Notes: generated from the letters alone by a model not told the origin. 62,331 nucleotides of DNA from Candidatus Nitrosopolaris wilkensis (GCA_003176995.1 QHBN01000043.1:1-62331); one strand, 5' to 3'; counted from the first letter of the stretch, positions 35,898 through 45,493 are shown. Program-made: numbers and translations.

Positions 35898-38348
35898 TCA
35901 GGCTATCGTTGTTCCTCGATCTTCGTTATTTTTCTGGCTAGCGATAGGGGCCGGTTTCTGCTTTGGGCGGAAGATGAGGACTTGAGGTATTCTTCCTTGT
36001 GTGAATCCAGGATATTTGCTGTCTATTTTGAAATATACCTTCGTCGATTTGACCAGATCTATCTCAAAGCCACTATCAAGTACAATATTTATGAGTTCTT
36101 TATACTGTCCAGTATCCTTTTGCAAGTCGGTAAGAATTTGCAATGTACCTGAATCTACTAATTTTAATGGGAGTACCGCAAATATGGATCTGTCGGATAA
36201 TTTTTCTTGGATAGTATTAAGGGGATCAAAATTTTGAGACAAGATTAGCAAGAAATTATCGATTGACTTGTCCGCAATATTTGTCAGAAGCTTTTGAGAT
36301 TCTCCCCAGAACGAAGATGCATTAGGAGGATCTAAGTCAGCAAACTCTGATTTTGCTTTGAGTACCTCCTTTTGATCTTTACCAATAGCAATAAAATACT
36401 CCGCCCAATTATTCACAGCAATTTCTTTCAAAACCTCACAACGACTCATACGAATTTCGACATTAACCTTAATATACAATTTTCTTGCCGTGCTAATTGT
36501 CCTGCTAAGTTGCGTCGAAGGATTGCCCTCATGGAAAAACTGATAGATCATATTCCATCTTTGCCTGAAAATATCAGGAAAATGACGATTGCGGATTAAT
36601 TCTTTGAAAGAGTCGTTTTCAGCAAAATCTGAAAAGAATGCATCAGTTCTAGAAACAGCCTCGACTCTTGGAAGATATAGTTCATCATAGAGATTGCTAA
36701 CTCTATCCCAAGCCCTGATCGGATCTGAACTCATATAGGTTACAGACAGATCTGAAAGCCATAGAATTTCACCAATTGATTGGATTTTATCCAAATCCTC
36801 TCCTCGGTTCTCGAGTTCGGCTAAGAGCTGCGTGAACCTTTCTTGAGAATGTTTTTGTTTAAGATATGGGAAATCAGTGCGCCAGATGAAGGCTTCTACA
36901 ATAATACTTTCAATGGTTTTTTTTTGTTCTGGCTTGAGATATTCGGGGTGGGTGGTTGCGAATTCTATAGCTGGCGATAATGCAGATTTATACTCTCGAA
37001 AATAATCCTCAAAATCAATTCTATTCATTGTAAAATAAGCATCATGAATTTTTGTTTTGCATATCTCATTAATTGTCCTCGTAACCTTAGGACCTTTTGG
37101 CGCCTTCATGTCCCCGCCTTCCATTGAAGAATACGCTTGCGCAGGATCATAATCATGTAGGAGGGAAGCTACAAGAATTAATTCATAATCTCTTGAGCTG
37201 AAATTGTACTTACGAAACTCCTTTGGCATCATCTGCAAACTCATGTAGCATACCTCAAGACTATGATGGAAATTATGATATTCGCTTGAGCCCTCTCCAA
37301 TCCCCTGTTTGGAATATGCATTTTTAAGGAAAAGCACAAGTATGCGCAAATTGTCAATTCGATCATCCGAAAATCCTTTCTGTGTCGCTAATTCTATTAC
37401 TGCTGCAGACAATTCATCGTCTTGGACATTGGCAAGGTTCTCATTTGTATCATTAATTATACGTTTTTTTAGGCCCGGAAAGTGTCGTGTGGCTCGTCTG
37501 TAAATAACTTGAAGCGGTAAACTTTTGTTAAGGTAAATTCCATATGTCGTCGTCGGCCACGGATATCGTATCCTAGGTTTTTCACGCTCGATAATTTCAT
37601 CTGCAGTACGTACGAGATTTTTGTTGAGGTCAGCAATTAAATAATTCAATTGCGGGCCGTCAAGGCTCAATCGTTCTTTCTGTTCCACAAATCTCACACG
37701 TTCGGTGTTCATTACGGACCATTGAGGGATCTTGACCCTGTACCGATAGTTTCTTCGCGATCCACTACGGAGAAAAGAAGCACCACCACCCTGATTCAAT
37801 TCCTTGTATGTAACCGCGACGTTTCTCTTCCCTGATGTAAACGGCAAATCCTGGTCCTTCACAACTTGTAATATCACTTCTCTATTGGCGACTTGGAGTC
37901 CGAGTAAAATGTGCCAGTACTTCCCCTTGTCAAGCCAGATTGGAGCCTGGGTTTCTTTGTCCCAAAAGTCTATTGGACCGAGAGGGACGTAACCATTTTC
38001 ATATTCTTTGGTTTCAGGATTATAGGAATGATATTCATAGTCACCTATCGTAGGATCAAGCTTTCTGGCCAGATCTCTTGCTGCTTTAATTAGATCCCCA
38101 GTTCTAGAGAACTCCTGGTATGCCATTACTCCCCAGATACTGCCAAGAGTACTGAATAATGTGAATAAACTGGCCTCAATCTCAACATGGTTTAATGCTA
38201 GATATCGCGGCACAAGAGGAATTCCGAACCAGCCAGTAGATAACATGCCCGTAAAGACAAGTGTGATGGATAACCATCGAGCAAGATCATTATATAGGAG
38301 GCTAAATGAGTTCGCGGAAATGTTTGAATCACGATGGCGTTCATTCAT
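35898..38348 (-). CDS. Membrane protein with class I cyclic-nucleotide phosphodiesterase-like HD domain
   Basis: An 816-residue protein. Two membrane helices lie at about 26-48 and 58-77. Residues 100-250 are a soluble domain of unknown kind. Around 357-405 comes YHNFHHSLEV then LILVASLLHDYDPA: the H-x3-H (358, 362) and HD (398-399) spacing and the words YHNxxH and LxHDxD match class I PDEs of eukaryotes rather than ordinary HD hydrolases. A later Asp in EILWLSDLSVTY could be the fourth metal ligand. The C-terminal 200 residues are unassigned. Predicted: membrane-attached phosphohydrolase, perhaps for cAMP or cGMP. Reverse view: generic HD family. Confidence 0.65.
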   Translation of the reverse strand: MNERHRDSNISANSFSLLYNDLARWLSITLVFTGMLSTGWFGIPLVPRYLALNHVEIEASLFTLFSTLGSIWGVMAYQEFSRTGDLIKAARDLARKLDPTIGDYEYHSYNPETKEYENGYVPLGPIDFWDKETQAPIWLDKGKYWHILLGLQVANREVILQVVKDQDLPFTSGKRNVAVTYKELNQGGGASFLRSGSRRNYRYRVKIPQWSVMNTERVRFVEQKERLSLDGPQLNYLIADLNKNLVRTADEIIEREKPRIRYPWPTTTYGIYLNKSLPLQVIYRRATRHFPGLKKRIINDTNENLANVQDDELSAAVIELATQKGFSDDRIDNLRILVLFLKNAYSKQGIGEGSSEYHNFHHSLEVCYMSLQMMPKEFRKYNFSSRDYELILVASLLHDYDPAQAYSSMEGGDMKAPKGPKVTRTINEICKTKIHDAYFTMNRIDFEDYFREYKSALSPAIEFATTHPEYLKPEQKKTIESIIVEAFIWRTDFPYLKQKHSQERFTQLLAELENRGEDLDKIQSIGEILWLSDLSVTYMSSDPIRAWDRVSNLYDELYLPRVEAVSRTDAFFSDFAENDSFKELIRNRHFPDIFRQRWNMIYQFFHEGNPSTQLSRTISTARKLYIKVNVEIRMSRCEVLKEIAVNNWAEYFIAIGKDQKEVLKAKSEFADLDPPNASSFWGESQKLLTNIADKSIDNFLLILSQNFDPLNTIQEKLSDRSIFAVLPLKLVDSGTLQILTDLQKDTGQYKELINIVLDSGFEIDLVKSTKVYFKIDSKYPGFTQGRIPQVLIFRPKQKPAPIASQKNNEDRGTTIA

Positions 38349-38598
38349 ACAGCCATTTCACGCCCCCCATAACTGCTCTAATTTCACTTATACGTTCCCC
38401 TGTAACACATTACTTTTTATTGTATGCTGACCATGCTTATTTCAGAAAGTGCCATTAAAAGAGTCTTGCTTTTAGTCGGCGCATATTAAAATTTTTAGCC
38501 GGTACGAATTATTTGCTTAGCAAAAATACATTCAGCATTAAGCCACAGGAAGATGAAACAATATGAGCTGTTGAACTTGTTATAGTTAAAGGTACGTA

Positions 38599-39312
38599 TT
38601 AGTTGATTTTACTGATAGTTTCATAGAATTGTTCCCACGAGTCAGTCTTGTGGCCATCCCATCGTTCGAAGCAGATAACCTCTTCCAATTCCATCCGGGG
38701 TAGCCAGCCGGTTTTTTCAAGGTCCGGTTTATCTGAAAATTCGCTCACGTAACCTAAACACAGGTATGCCACAGGTCTAACAAAATCTGGAATTGAGAGG
38801 ATTCTCTGAAGATCTTCGTTTGCGAGAATACTTACCCAACCGATTCCAATTCCTTCAGACCTAGCAGCGAGCCAGAGATTTTGAATTGCGCAACACACAC
38901 TATATACGCCTGTTTCTGCAATCGAGGTTCTACCGAGTACAAATGGTCCAAACCTTGTAGGGTCGTACGTAACGCAAATATTGATAGCCGAGTCCATTAT
39001 TCCCTCAAGCTTAAGTGAAAGATATCTTTTCTGCTTTGCTTTATCACTATCGAGCATAGAGACGGATTTCTCTCGCTCTATAGTATAGGAATCTTTGACT
39101 TGCTGCCTAATTTCGTTAGCCTTTATCAAAATGAAATTCCAAGGTTGTGAAAACCCTACCGATGGTGCATGATGAGCAGCATTAAGAATCTTCGCGAGTA
39201 TATCATTGGGGATTTCTTTGTTTATAAAATGAGAACGGACATCGCGTCGCGAAAATATCGCCTTATAGAGTCCATCTTTTTCGCATGCTGAGAACGGATC
39301 GTTGGCACGCAT
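38599..39312 (-). CDS. bluB: 5,6-dimethylbenzimidazole synthase BluB
   Basis: A 237-residue nitroreductase-fold flavoenzyme that cannibalises FMNH2 to make 5,6-dimethylbenzimidazole, the lower ligand of cobalamin. BluB landmarks: YKAIFSRRDVRSHF near the start, AAHHAPSVGFSQPWNF, LSLKLEGIMDSAINICVTYD, and the family-typical CAIQNLWLAARSEGIGIGWVS. Length and motif order separate it from generic nitroreductases. Thaumarchaeota make B12, so this fits. Not next to other cob genes. Confidence 0.88.
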   Translation of the reverse strand: MRANDPFSACEKDGLYKAIFSRRDVRSHFINKEIPNDILAKILNAAHHAPSVGFSQPWNFILIKANEIRQQVKDSYTIEREKSVSMLDSDKAKQKRYLSLKLEGIMDSAINICVTYDPTRFGPFVLGRTSIAETGVYSVCCAIQNLWLAARSEGIGIGWVSILANEDLQRILSIPDFVRPVAYLCLGYVSEFSDKPDLEKTGWLPRMELEEVICFERWDGHKTDSWEQFYETISKIN

Positions 39313-39363
39313 TCTAAATTGTAGAAGAATGCTCCCCGTATTAGATTTATGGATCTGAGGTAT

Positions 39364-40404
39364 TCATTTTTCATTTAATTTATAGATCTTGCTCATTGCG
39401 TACGCAATATTTTTTTGTGCTCTGACAACATTCTCTTCATACAAGTCTATTCCTGTAAAATTTCTGCCAAGGTAGGTACATTCTATACCGGTCGTTCCTC
39501 GTCCTGCAAATGGATCAAGAACCCAATCACCCTTCTCTGTAGCAAATTTGAGAATTCGAGAAACCAAAGCTTCAGGAAATATTGCGAAATGTTCGTTTCC
39601 ATAATGTGCCCTATTAGCAATTTCCCACACATTACCGGGATTCTTACCACTGGAATTACATACTGCAAAAATAGGATAGTGTTTATGGCCCCCTATTCTT
39701 CTACGTGTTGCATGACGCTTAAATTTTCGGTAACATGTTGGGCAGTATTTTTCTGGATCATATCCATATGCAAGAGATATCTCACTTGTTGTGGGCAATT
39801 CTTCAATAGGTGTCTTAGATTTTGCGTTGTGTATAATTGCCAGAATTTTAACAATCTTTTCCTTGTCTCTATTCTCAGGTTCATATTGAACCAAATGTGA
39901 GGGTGGTGTTTTATTCCTCCCCCTTATCGCTTCGTTACCCTTGGTTCTTACTCTGTTCATGGCGGTGAAACATTTTTCGTTCTTGGACAAAAATAGAATT
40001 ACTTCATAAGCTTGTGTAAAGTTGTCTTTGGAGCTACTGGAAACATTGTTTTTCTTGTACCAAATGATATCATCCCTGAATCTATAGCCTGTTTCAACCA
40101 GTTCAAGCGCTAGTCTATGAGGTATCATGAGCTTTCCATGATTCCTACGTGTATCACCACAAATGAGCCAGAGACTCCCGTCATCACTAAGAAGATCTTT
40201 GCATATTGAAAAAATTTTTGCCAATTTTTTAATATATGTCTCGGCGTTTTTTTCGTGACCGATCTCATCCAAAGCTTGACCATAGTGTCTTTGGCCATAG
40301 TATGGTGGAGACGTGATAATAACTCTGTATTTGCCTATTGAATATGGAAAAAGTCCACGCACAACATCATAAGAATTACCTTGGAGAACCTGATAAGAAA
40401 TCAT
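39364..40404 (-). CDS. Orphan site-specific DNA methyltransferase (SPPY type, zinc-knuckle insert)
   Basis: A 346-residue amino-methyltransferase. Motif IV TSPPYYGQ comes first (residues about 31-38) and motif I DPFAGRGTTG last (about 303-312), so the order is the beta-type permutation. SPPY is typical of N4-cytosine methylases, while N6-adenine enzymes mostly have DPPY, so m4C is favoured. Between them is an insert with CPTC ... H ... C (about 218-250) that may bind zinc. No restriction endonuclease is adjacent, so it is probably a solitary methylase. Starts at ATG 40404. Confidence 0.82.
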   Translation of the reverse strand: MISYQVLQGNSYDVVRGLFPYSIGKYRVIITSPPYYGQRHYGQALDEIGHEKNAETYIKKLAKIFSICKDLLSDDGSLWLICGDTRRNHGKLMIPHRLALELVETGYRFRDDIIWYKKNNVSSSSKDNFTQAYEVILFLSKNEKCFTAMNRVRTKGNEAIRGRNKTPPSHLVQYEPENRDKEKIVKILAIIHNAKSKTPIEELPTTSEISLAYGYDPEKYCPTCYRKFKRHATRRRIGGHKHYPIFAVCNSSGKNPGNVWEIANRAHYGNEHFAIFPEALVSRILKFATEKGDWVLDPFAGRGTTGIECTYLGRNFTGIDLYEENVVRAQKNIAYAMSKIYKLNEK

Positions 40405-40530
40405 CGATGATAAGGATCCATAGTTACATTGATAAAAAAAGCATTCTTTTTAGCTGCGTAGTACCTTTAATTCGAATTTCTGTATTTAGACGCCGACCAC
40501 GATGAAAATCATTAATCTGACATTAGGCGA

Positions 40531-40540
40531 CTATATATTT
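40531..40540 (+). promoter_or_regulatory. TATA box of tRNA-Val
   Basis: CTATATATTT lies about 30-40 bases before the tRNA 5' end, as expected for an archaeal tRNA promoter with a short leader trimmed by RNase P. Confidence 0.55.
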
Positions 40541-40570
40541 AGGCTATCCAAAGAAAACTTGAGCTTTCGT

Positions 40571-40645
40571 GGGCCGGTGGTCTAGCCTGGTTAAGATACC
40601 GCCTTGACATGGCGGGGGTCGTTGGTTCGAATCCGACCCGGCCCA
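40571..40645 (+). tRNA. tRNA-Val (anticodon GAC)
   Basis: A 75-nt cloverleaf. The acceptor stem GGGCCGG pairs with CCGGCCC, the discriminator is A, the anticodon stem CCGCC/GGCGG encloses TTGACAT (GAC at the wobble-to-third positions, reading GUC), the T arm is GTTGG-TTCGAAT-CCGAC, and the variable loop is GGGTC. No CCA is encoded and no intron is present. Confidence 0.95.
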
Positions 40646-41197
40646 CTATTTCTCTAGTACGTAAATAACGTACTTGGCCCTGCAAGAGTACGCTACATTA
40701 CTGGGAGCGCATCGGGTTGCGGTGGTGACATATCAATAACGCAGGTTGAATGGCAATTGCTGGTGGTAAGGAGTGGCTTAATTGTCTTAACTGCTTAACT
40801 TGTTTGTACTTTATTTTTACGATATTATCCTTCCTAAATCTGGCATTCGATAGGTAGTAAAATGTAAGTACAAAATCATAAGGCAGTTAAGACAGCTGAG
40901 ACACCTCATCCATACAATCAGCAATAGACATAGTGTCATAAGACTACGCAAAGCTTTGCGCTTTATTCTTGGACATTTCAAAGATTCCTGTTCCAGGACT
41001 GAATCGACTTCGAATACAGGTGGAAGTCTTCGAGCCTCAGCAGAATGCTCTGGCTAGAATGTTAGTACTAAAATGTTCCTCCTGTAGCGTCATGTATGTA
41101 TGATTTCAAAAACTGTTAGTTTCTCCTGATGAGCGGCTACTTTAATGCGAGTAGTACCGATTCTAACAGTCGATTATGGATTCGTATTTTGGAGATT
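40646..41197. other. Gene-free stretch after tRNA-Val
   Basis: About 550 bases without a supported gene. It holds the 112-bp inverted-repeat element at 40783-40894. No second copy of the tRNA 3' end (attachment-site repeat) was found by eye in the window. Confidence 0.4.
40783..40894. repeat. 112-bp imperfect inverted repeat
   Basis: Perfect 12-bp arms TGTCTTAACTGC (40783-40794) and GCAGTTAAGACA (40883-40894); further inside TTTGTACTT (40803-40811) pairs with AAGTACAAA (40866-40874) and TTTTAC (40815-40820) with GTAAAA (40857-40862). The nested arms make one long hairpin with a loop of about 36 bases. It may be a MITE-like remnant, a phage-type operator or a structured RNA. Confidence 0.65.
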
Positions 41198-41380
41198 TCA
41201 GTTATTCGCCTTCTTGATAGTCATAACCATTTTATTGTTAATTACGATCCAACTCCACTCTAACTTCTCACCAGGTTTTAGTTTCCATTCCTTTACCAAA
41301 GAATTCGGAATTGTTGTCTTAAATGAATGGAATCTGCTATGTGCTTTCGAAGCAGTAGTGATTTCGGTCATGGTACGCAT
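41198..41380 (-). CDS. AbrB/SpoVT-like DNA-binding protein
   Basis: A 60-residue protein matching the swapped-hairpin AbrB fold: SFKTTIPNSLVKEWKLKPGEKLEWSW contains the TTIPxxLxxxWxLKPGE signature, then a closing beta strand NNKMVMTIKK. Such proteins are transition-state regulators or antitoxins. A VapC- or MazF-like toxin is not seen beside it. Part of the gene-poor region after the tRNA. Confidence 0.75.
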   Translation of the reverse strand: MRTMTEITTASKAHSRFHSFKTTIPNSLVKEWKLKPGEKLEWSWIVINNKMVMTIKKANN

Positions 41381-42369
41381 TCGGCTTACGTCTTTATATT
41401 CACTGCAGAGATCTCTACGGAAACGTTCATAAATCTCTACAGAGCCCTCGGTAGATATGGGAATAACTCCATAGGACTAATGAAACTGAAATTCATGGCA
41501 TGGAGTATTGATGTTCCAGCTGCAATTAGATGACGGTGGTGAGAATACGTAGATGAGTAGACATGGGAAATTGGTGAATGTACTCATGAAATTGTACTTA
41601 ATAGAAGATAGTCAAAGAAGCATCAAAGAAATTCGAGGACGGATAGAACATTACGAAAAGAGGAATCTAGAACTTGTTTCAAAATGGTCTACCGGAATGC
41701 CAGAATAGGCACGGAATGAGAAATACAGCATAGACACCAAAATCAGCGAATTAAAGTGGACAATATACGATGACTGAGAGCTTGGATCTAATTCTTCTAC
41801 AACATATTTAGGATTAGCGTCCATATCCTTTATTATAAATCTAGGCTTAGATTTCGAATGTACAAAATTATCAAGATTATTCACAGTATTATCAGGCAAG
41901 ATAGTTGAACACCAAGGTAATACCTTCTTTAGTTTTTCTTGATGGTTCTGACGAACCTGATCACTCCACATAATACACATGATTATAATTGGCTGTGCTT
42001 CGACAGTGTTGAAATATCAAGGACCAGGTGACAGGTGCATAATCCATTCAAATCTTATGATAAAAGAACCTGCGTAGCTTACTTACGGCATCGTTGGTGG
42101 GAAGCCGAGAAACAATACAAAATATTTATGCTGAAACCTTTCTTTGTGTGTACAAAATCACACCATTAGATTTTATGCAAATGACAGAATCAAAACTAAT
42201 CTAAGGTCCGCAATAAGAGTTGGTTATCTGCCTGCATCTTTGAATAAATTGAAGTTAGAGAACTTTATCATCTTATGTCAAAAAGCCCTGAGACTAATAG
42301 AGAACGCTTGATCGTGCGGTGTCATTGATTCTTTGACACAAATACTCTTATGCTATAGGTCTCATGTAA
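41381..42369. other. Gene-poor stretch with one weak small ORF
   Basis: No securely supported gene. A 51-residue plus-strand frame (41553-41708) reads like a charged helix (DSQRSIKEIRGRIEHYEK) and could be a small protein or remnant. A 109-residue minus frame (41651-41980) overlaps it without family features. Around 42070-42150 a short coding-like string occurs without a start. Confidence 0.35.
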
Positions 42370-42537
42370 ATTGCAGCTGTGTATTTTCCTCTAAGGCGGC
42401 GATTTATTATCCTTGGAGATCCACCAGGAATAGGCGAATCGAAAGTTTTCTTGTCCTCATATTGGGAGAAAATAAGACACACTATTTTTAATTTGGACCT
42501 GCAAGACAGGAATACAGCAGGGATACATATATCTTAA
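42370..42537 (+). pseudogene. Possible P-loop NTPase fragment
   Basis: A 55-codon frame without a start codon, following a TAA. It reads FIILGDPPGIGESKVF, very like a Walker A (GxxxxGK[ST]) in which the Lys has become Glu, followed by HTIFNLDLQDR and a stop. It may be the ruined N-terminus of an NTPase gene; chance cannot be excluded. Confidence 0.3.
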
Positions 42538-42628
42538 ACAAACTATAGAAACAGATCAGTTTCTGTTCACATCCAATCTATTAATTGACATGCCTTCTGC
42601 CCTTGTACGCTCAAGAAGGTACGCGTCG

Positions 42629-43154
42629 CTACTCATACCACAAGAACCACTGCATGGGGTCTTGGTTTTGTATTAGAATGTGAACCAGCTGATTTTTGCC
42701 ATCGGGAACATCGAGGATCATTGCACACCGAGTGGATTGTTTAGCATTTTTTGCGGAAACCTTAATTTTGGCTTTTATTGCACCTCCCTCTAATTTCCTG
42801 GACTCCCTTTCAGTATTCCCATAGCCTCTTTTAGTTGTAATAATCCGCTTGAAGGAGGGGTTCGGAGGATGATTCCACCTTTCTGAATGCGCAAAGATCA
42901 ATGTATTCGATGTCATGTGCATTAATTTCGACGGTACGATCCTCTTTTGGAATCGTCTATCCTATTCTGTATTCGTCTTTATCAGTTATCAAATAGGCTT
43001 TACAATCCTCGGCTGCTGTACTCCCGTCATTTTTTACTTTAATTCGTGTCGCGATCCAGGCTTCATTCGCAATATGTAGCCATGGTACAATACACACTTC
43101 CAAAGTCTCTTGGCAGACGGAAAGCTTTGGACGAGTAAGCCATCTCGTTGCCAT
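42629..43154 (-). pseudogene. Decayed hypothetical protein gene (stop plus frameshift)
   Basis: The piece from 43154 ends at a TAG (42957) after DKDEYRIG, yet the same frame goes on with TIPKEDRTVEINAHDIEYIDLCAFRK, which is protein-like. A frame change near 42850 leads to RIITTKRGYGNTERE ... AKIKVSAKNAK in the frame ending at 42629. Together these make one beta-rich protein of about 175 residues. Family not recognised. Confidence 0.6.
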
Positions 43155-43743
43155 ATCTACACCTATTCCTGAACCGAATCCTATGACTCCATTACTATAG
43201 CTCCCTGAAGTGTATCACTTATCAAGGATTACTATCACCTGTTGCGATTCTGCAATCCGATTACATCTTAAGTTCGAGCCCGTAACGATATAAGTTCCTT
43301 TAAGCGTGATCTGCGAATATGACTGCTGAGTATCACAAAAGAATAACGATAACAATTAACAGGAGCAGCACTACTTTGAAAAGTGCCGCGCCTCCTCAGT
43401 AATTCTTCCCCTCTTCCTGTATCTAATAATGATATCGCTAGCGACACTATTATCCTATCATGATACAAGTACTGCTGCAAACGCTACTGATTTGAGCAAG
43501 CGCTGCTAATCGGCTGATGGTTTTTAATTGGATAAATGAGTTTTCGAAAATAATACCTATAACGTACATTGGTTGCCAGTAAACGAACTAACGTATTTAG
43601 TCATTAAATACGATAGCTCAAAATAGGTTCAAATTCCAGAGGCCCAATAGCTATCCAACCTTTGTTTACACCTACGCCTGAATTTGTGTAGACCGTCTCA
43701 CCGTGGCGAATCTGTCAGAAACTGATCGACGTGTATGCTACTG
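43155..43743. other. Gene-poor stretch
   Basis: A 70-codon minus frame (43268-43480) has no protein-like features. Just before the response regulator stop, the minus strand at about 43600-43705 reads YTNSGVGVNKGWIAIGPLEF without a start, perhaps a gene remnant. Nothing else is supported. Confidence 0.35.
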
Positions 43744-44151
43744 CTACTTTTTGTCGAGAATTGAATTTAGCTTGGGGACCAAATTAGAGATGCTGACGGG
43801 TTTGTTAATAAAATGGGCATCCGCCAAGATCTTATCGAATTCTTTTCTATCTATTTCAAATGCTGTTAGGAATACGATTTTGATTGATGGGCTTCTTTCT
43901 TTTAAACGACGATATAATTCAAACCCGCTCATTTTTGACATTCTGATGTCTGTGAGTACGAGATCATAATAGTCATCTGGATGGCTTGCAAAAGCATTCA
44001 AAGCTGACTCGCTAGTGGAAAATACCTCAACATTGAATCTATTCTCGAAATTACTAGATTCTAAATCACGCTTTAAAATACGTAAAATATCCTTCTCATC
44101 ATCAACAACCATGATTCTTGGACAAAGATTCTTCTGGTCTCTATTAATCAC
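43744..44151 (-). CDS. Single-domain response regulator (CheY-like receiver)
   Basis: A 135-residue receiver domain. The acidic pair is in MVVDDEKD (about 14-21), the phosphoacceptor Asp in LVLTDIRMSKMSGFE (about residue 67), the switch Thr in VFLTAFE and the Lys in FINKPVS. No output domain follows. It should receive phosphate from a histidine kinase, none of which is in the window. Confidence 0.88.
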   Translation of the reverse strand: MINRDQKNLCPRIMVVDDEKDILRILKRDLESSNFENRFNVEVFSTSESALNAFASHPDDYYDLVLTDIRMSKMSGFELYRRLKERSPSIKIVFLTAFEIDRKEFDKILADAHFINKPVSISNLVPKLNSILDKK

Positions 44152-44418
44152 AGATGTTTCGTAAATATGATATTATATAACGTTATCAATAACGGCTGAA
44201 ACGCATATTTAGTCGAGTAAAAAGTATGCATTTGCATTCTGGTGAATTCTGACAATTCACGGAAACGATAAAACCAGCTCTTCGTCGCAGATTGGTACTT
44301 GGATCCCTTTTCTTAATCTTCTAGTGAGGAGAGCCATCCCCCTTTCTTGCTAACGGTTCGCCTCTTTCGATACCAAATTAAACAAGGACCTTTGCCTCAC
44401 TTTAGCTGCTAGCACGTT
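44152..44418. other. Intergenic, no gene seen
   Basis: Upstream region of the response regulator, AT-rich with a TATA-like TATTATATAAC near 44170-44180. No other feature is supported. Confidence 0.35.
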
Positions 44419-44612
44419 AATGTGGTTCCTTATGAGGCGTACAGAAGAGAGAAGAGAGGGTACATCTGTCTGTGACCAATTCTCAATTTCTTAGCCATCC
44501 TTCCTTTCCTGTCAATAGGATCTTCGACCACTAACCCATTATCAACAAAGTACTTTATGAATGTGTGCTGATTGCCAAATACAACTTGTTTAGAACTTAA
44601 AAAATAAATTTA
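44419..44612 (-). pseudogene. Winged-helix regulator fragment
   Basis: A minus-strand frame without a start. It reads KQVVFGNQHTFIKYFVDNGL, VVEDPIDRKGRMAKKLRIG, which looks like the recognition helix and wing of an archaeal transcriptional regulator (family not assigned). The frame runs into unrelated sequence and stops. It lies just downstream of the DUF2024 gene on the same strand and is probably a remnant. Confidence 0.4.
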
Positions 44613-44628
44613 TTTAAAAATTCAGTTT

Positions 44629-44892
44629 TTATTGTGGACAGCCTTCCATCTTTTGTATGTAATACCCGTTCGAAGCAATATCTCTTTCAATTGGTGGGGG
44701 TGCTTCCTGGATATGACAGAATTGACATTCTTCTTGAGTCATTTTTTGCTCCGCCTGACCAACGCTTGCGAGATACCGCTTGCCATACTCAATTGCCTTC
44801 TCGTGAGAAGTATCCGCCTCTACCACAACGTCAAAGTGCATCGTTTTGCCATCACTCTTTTGTACATATGTATCGTATACTGCACATTCCAT
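44629..44892 (-). CDS. DUF2024 family protein
   Basis: About 87 residues from the Met at 44892 (the ORF opens five codons earlier). The start AVYDTYVQKSDGKTMHFDVVV is the DUF2024 hallmark, then HEKAIEYGKRYLASVGQ and CQFCHIQ. The fold in the family is a small alpha/beta domain of unknown function. The CxxCH close to the C-terminus resembles a metal site but is not necessarily heme-binding. Confidence 0.75.
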   Translation of the reverse strand: MECAVYDTYVQKSDGKTMHFDVVVEADTSHEKAIEYGKRYLASVGQAEQKMTQEECQFCHIQEAPPPIERDIASNGYYIQKMEGCPQ

Positions 44893-45157
44893 AGGATTAA
44901 TTCTCAAGTGACATTATTTATTTCATATCGTTGGCTTCTAATCCAGTATAGAGAATTATTATAGAACATTTAATTCGAGCCTGCTGAGTAATGATGTACC
45001 CAGGTTCTGAGTATAGGATTGAAAACCAAGTTAGATCGGTCAGGGATTTTTTCATCAATACTTGGTTGGCAAGACACCTCTCAAGATCACATTATATATA
45101 CTCATGGAATGAATGTAACTATTATTGGCTGTGCTTAGAGTCTACAGGCGAAATTCG

Positions 45158-45418
45158 ATGTTTATGGACTTGGCAGACCTGGTGGAAGAAATTAGTACAT
45201 TGGGATTAGTCGATGCGCTGCAAAAATATCACAACAAGCCACTTGAAATGGAAGCCAAAAGTATAGTGGCAGGACCTAGCTTTCTTCAGTACCTAAATAA
45301 ATTATTTCAAATCCAAATATCGGCTGGAGATATCATACAATTTGAATCTGGAAACACAAGCAAATACTATATGCTTTCAGCGAATGGAACCTGGGATGAG
45401 ATTATCAAGCTACAATAA
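45158..45418 (+). CDS. Hypothetical protein, 86 aa
   Basis: From ATG 45158. The first part is helical (LADLVEEISTLGLVDALQKYH), the second beta-rich (IQISAGDIIQFESGNTSKYYML), ending in TWDEIIKLQ. I do not recognise a family. The composition looks coding. Confidence 0.5.
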   Translation: MFMDLADLVEEISTLGLVDALQKYHNKPLEMEAKSIVAGPSFLQYLNKLFQIQISAGDIIQFESGNTSKYYMLSANGTWDEIIKLQ

Positions 45419-45451
45419 CGTCCCTACAGACGAGAAAGCGGCAAAGCAAAT

Positions 45452-45493
45452 GCCTCTTGGATATTGTTATTCTGCAGGCATTCGTGTTTAATA
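45452..45493 (+). pseudogene. 4-oxalocrotonate tautomerase C-terminal remnant
   Basis: Thirteen codons and a stop read PLGYCYSAGIRV, matching the end PRGNWYSAGVRL of the intact tautomerase at 23026-23202. No upstream tautomerase sequence remains. Confidence 0.5.

Noticed and set aside
41651-41980. 109-aa minus ORF
   Set aside because: No family features and it overlaps an opposite small frame that looks equally coding; not supported well enough.
43268-43480. 70-aa minus ORF
   Set aside because: No recognisable domain and no promoter; in a decayed region.
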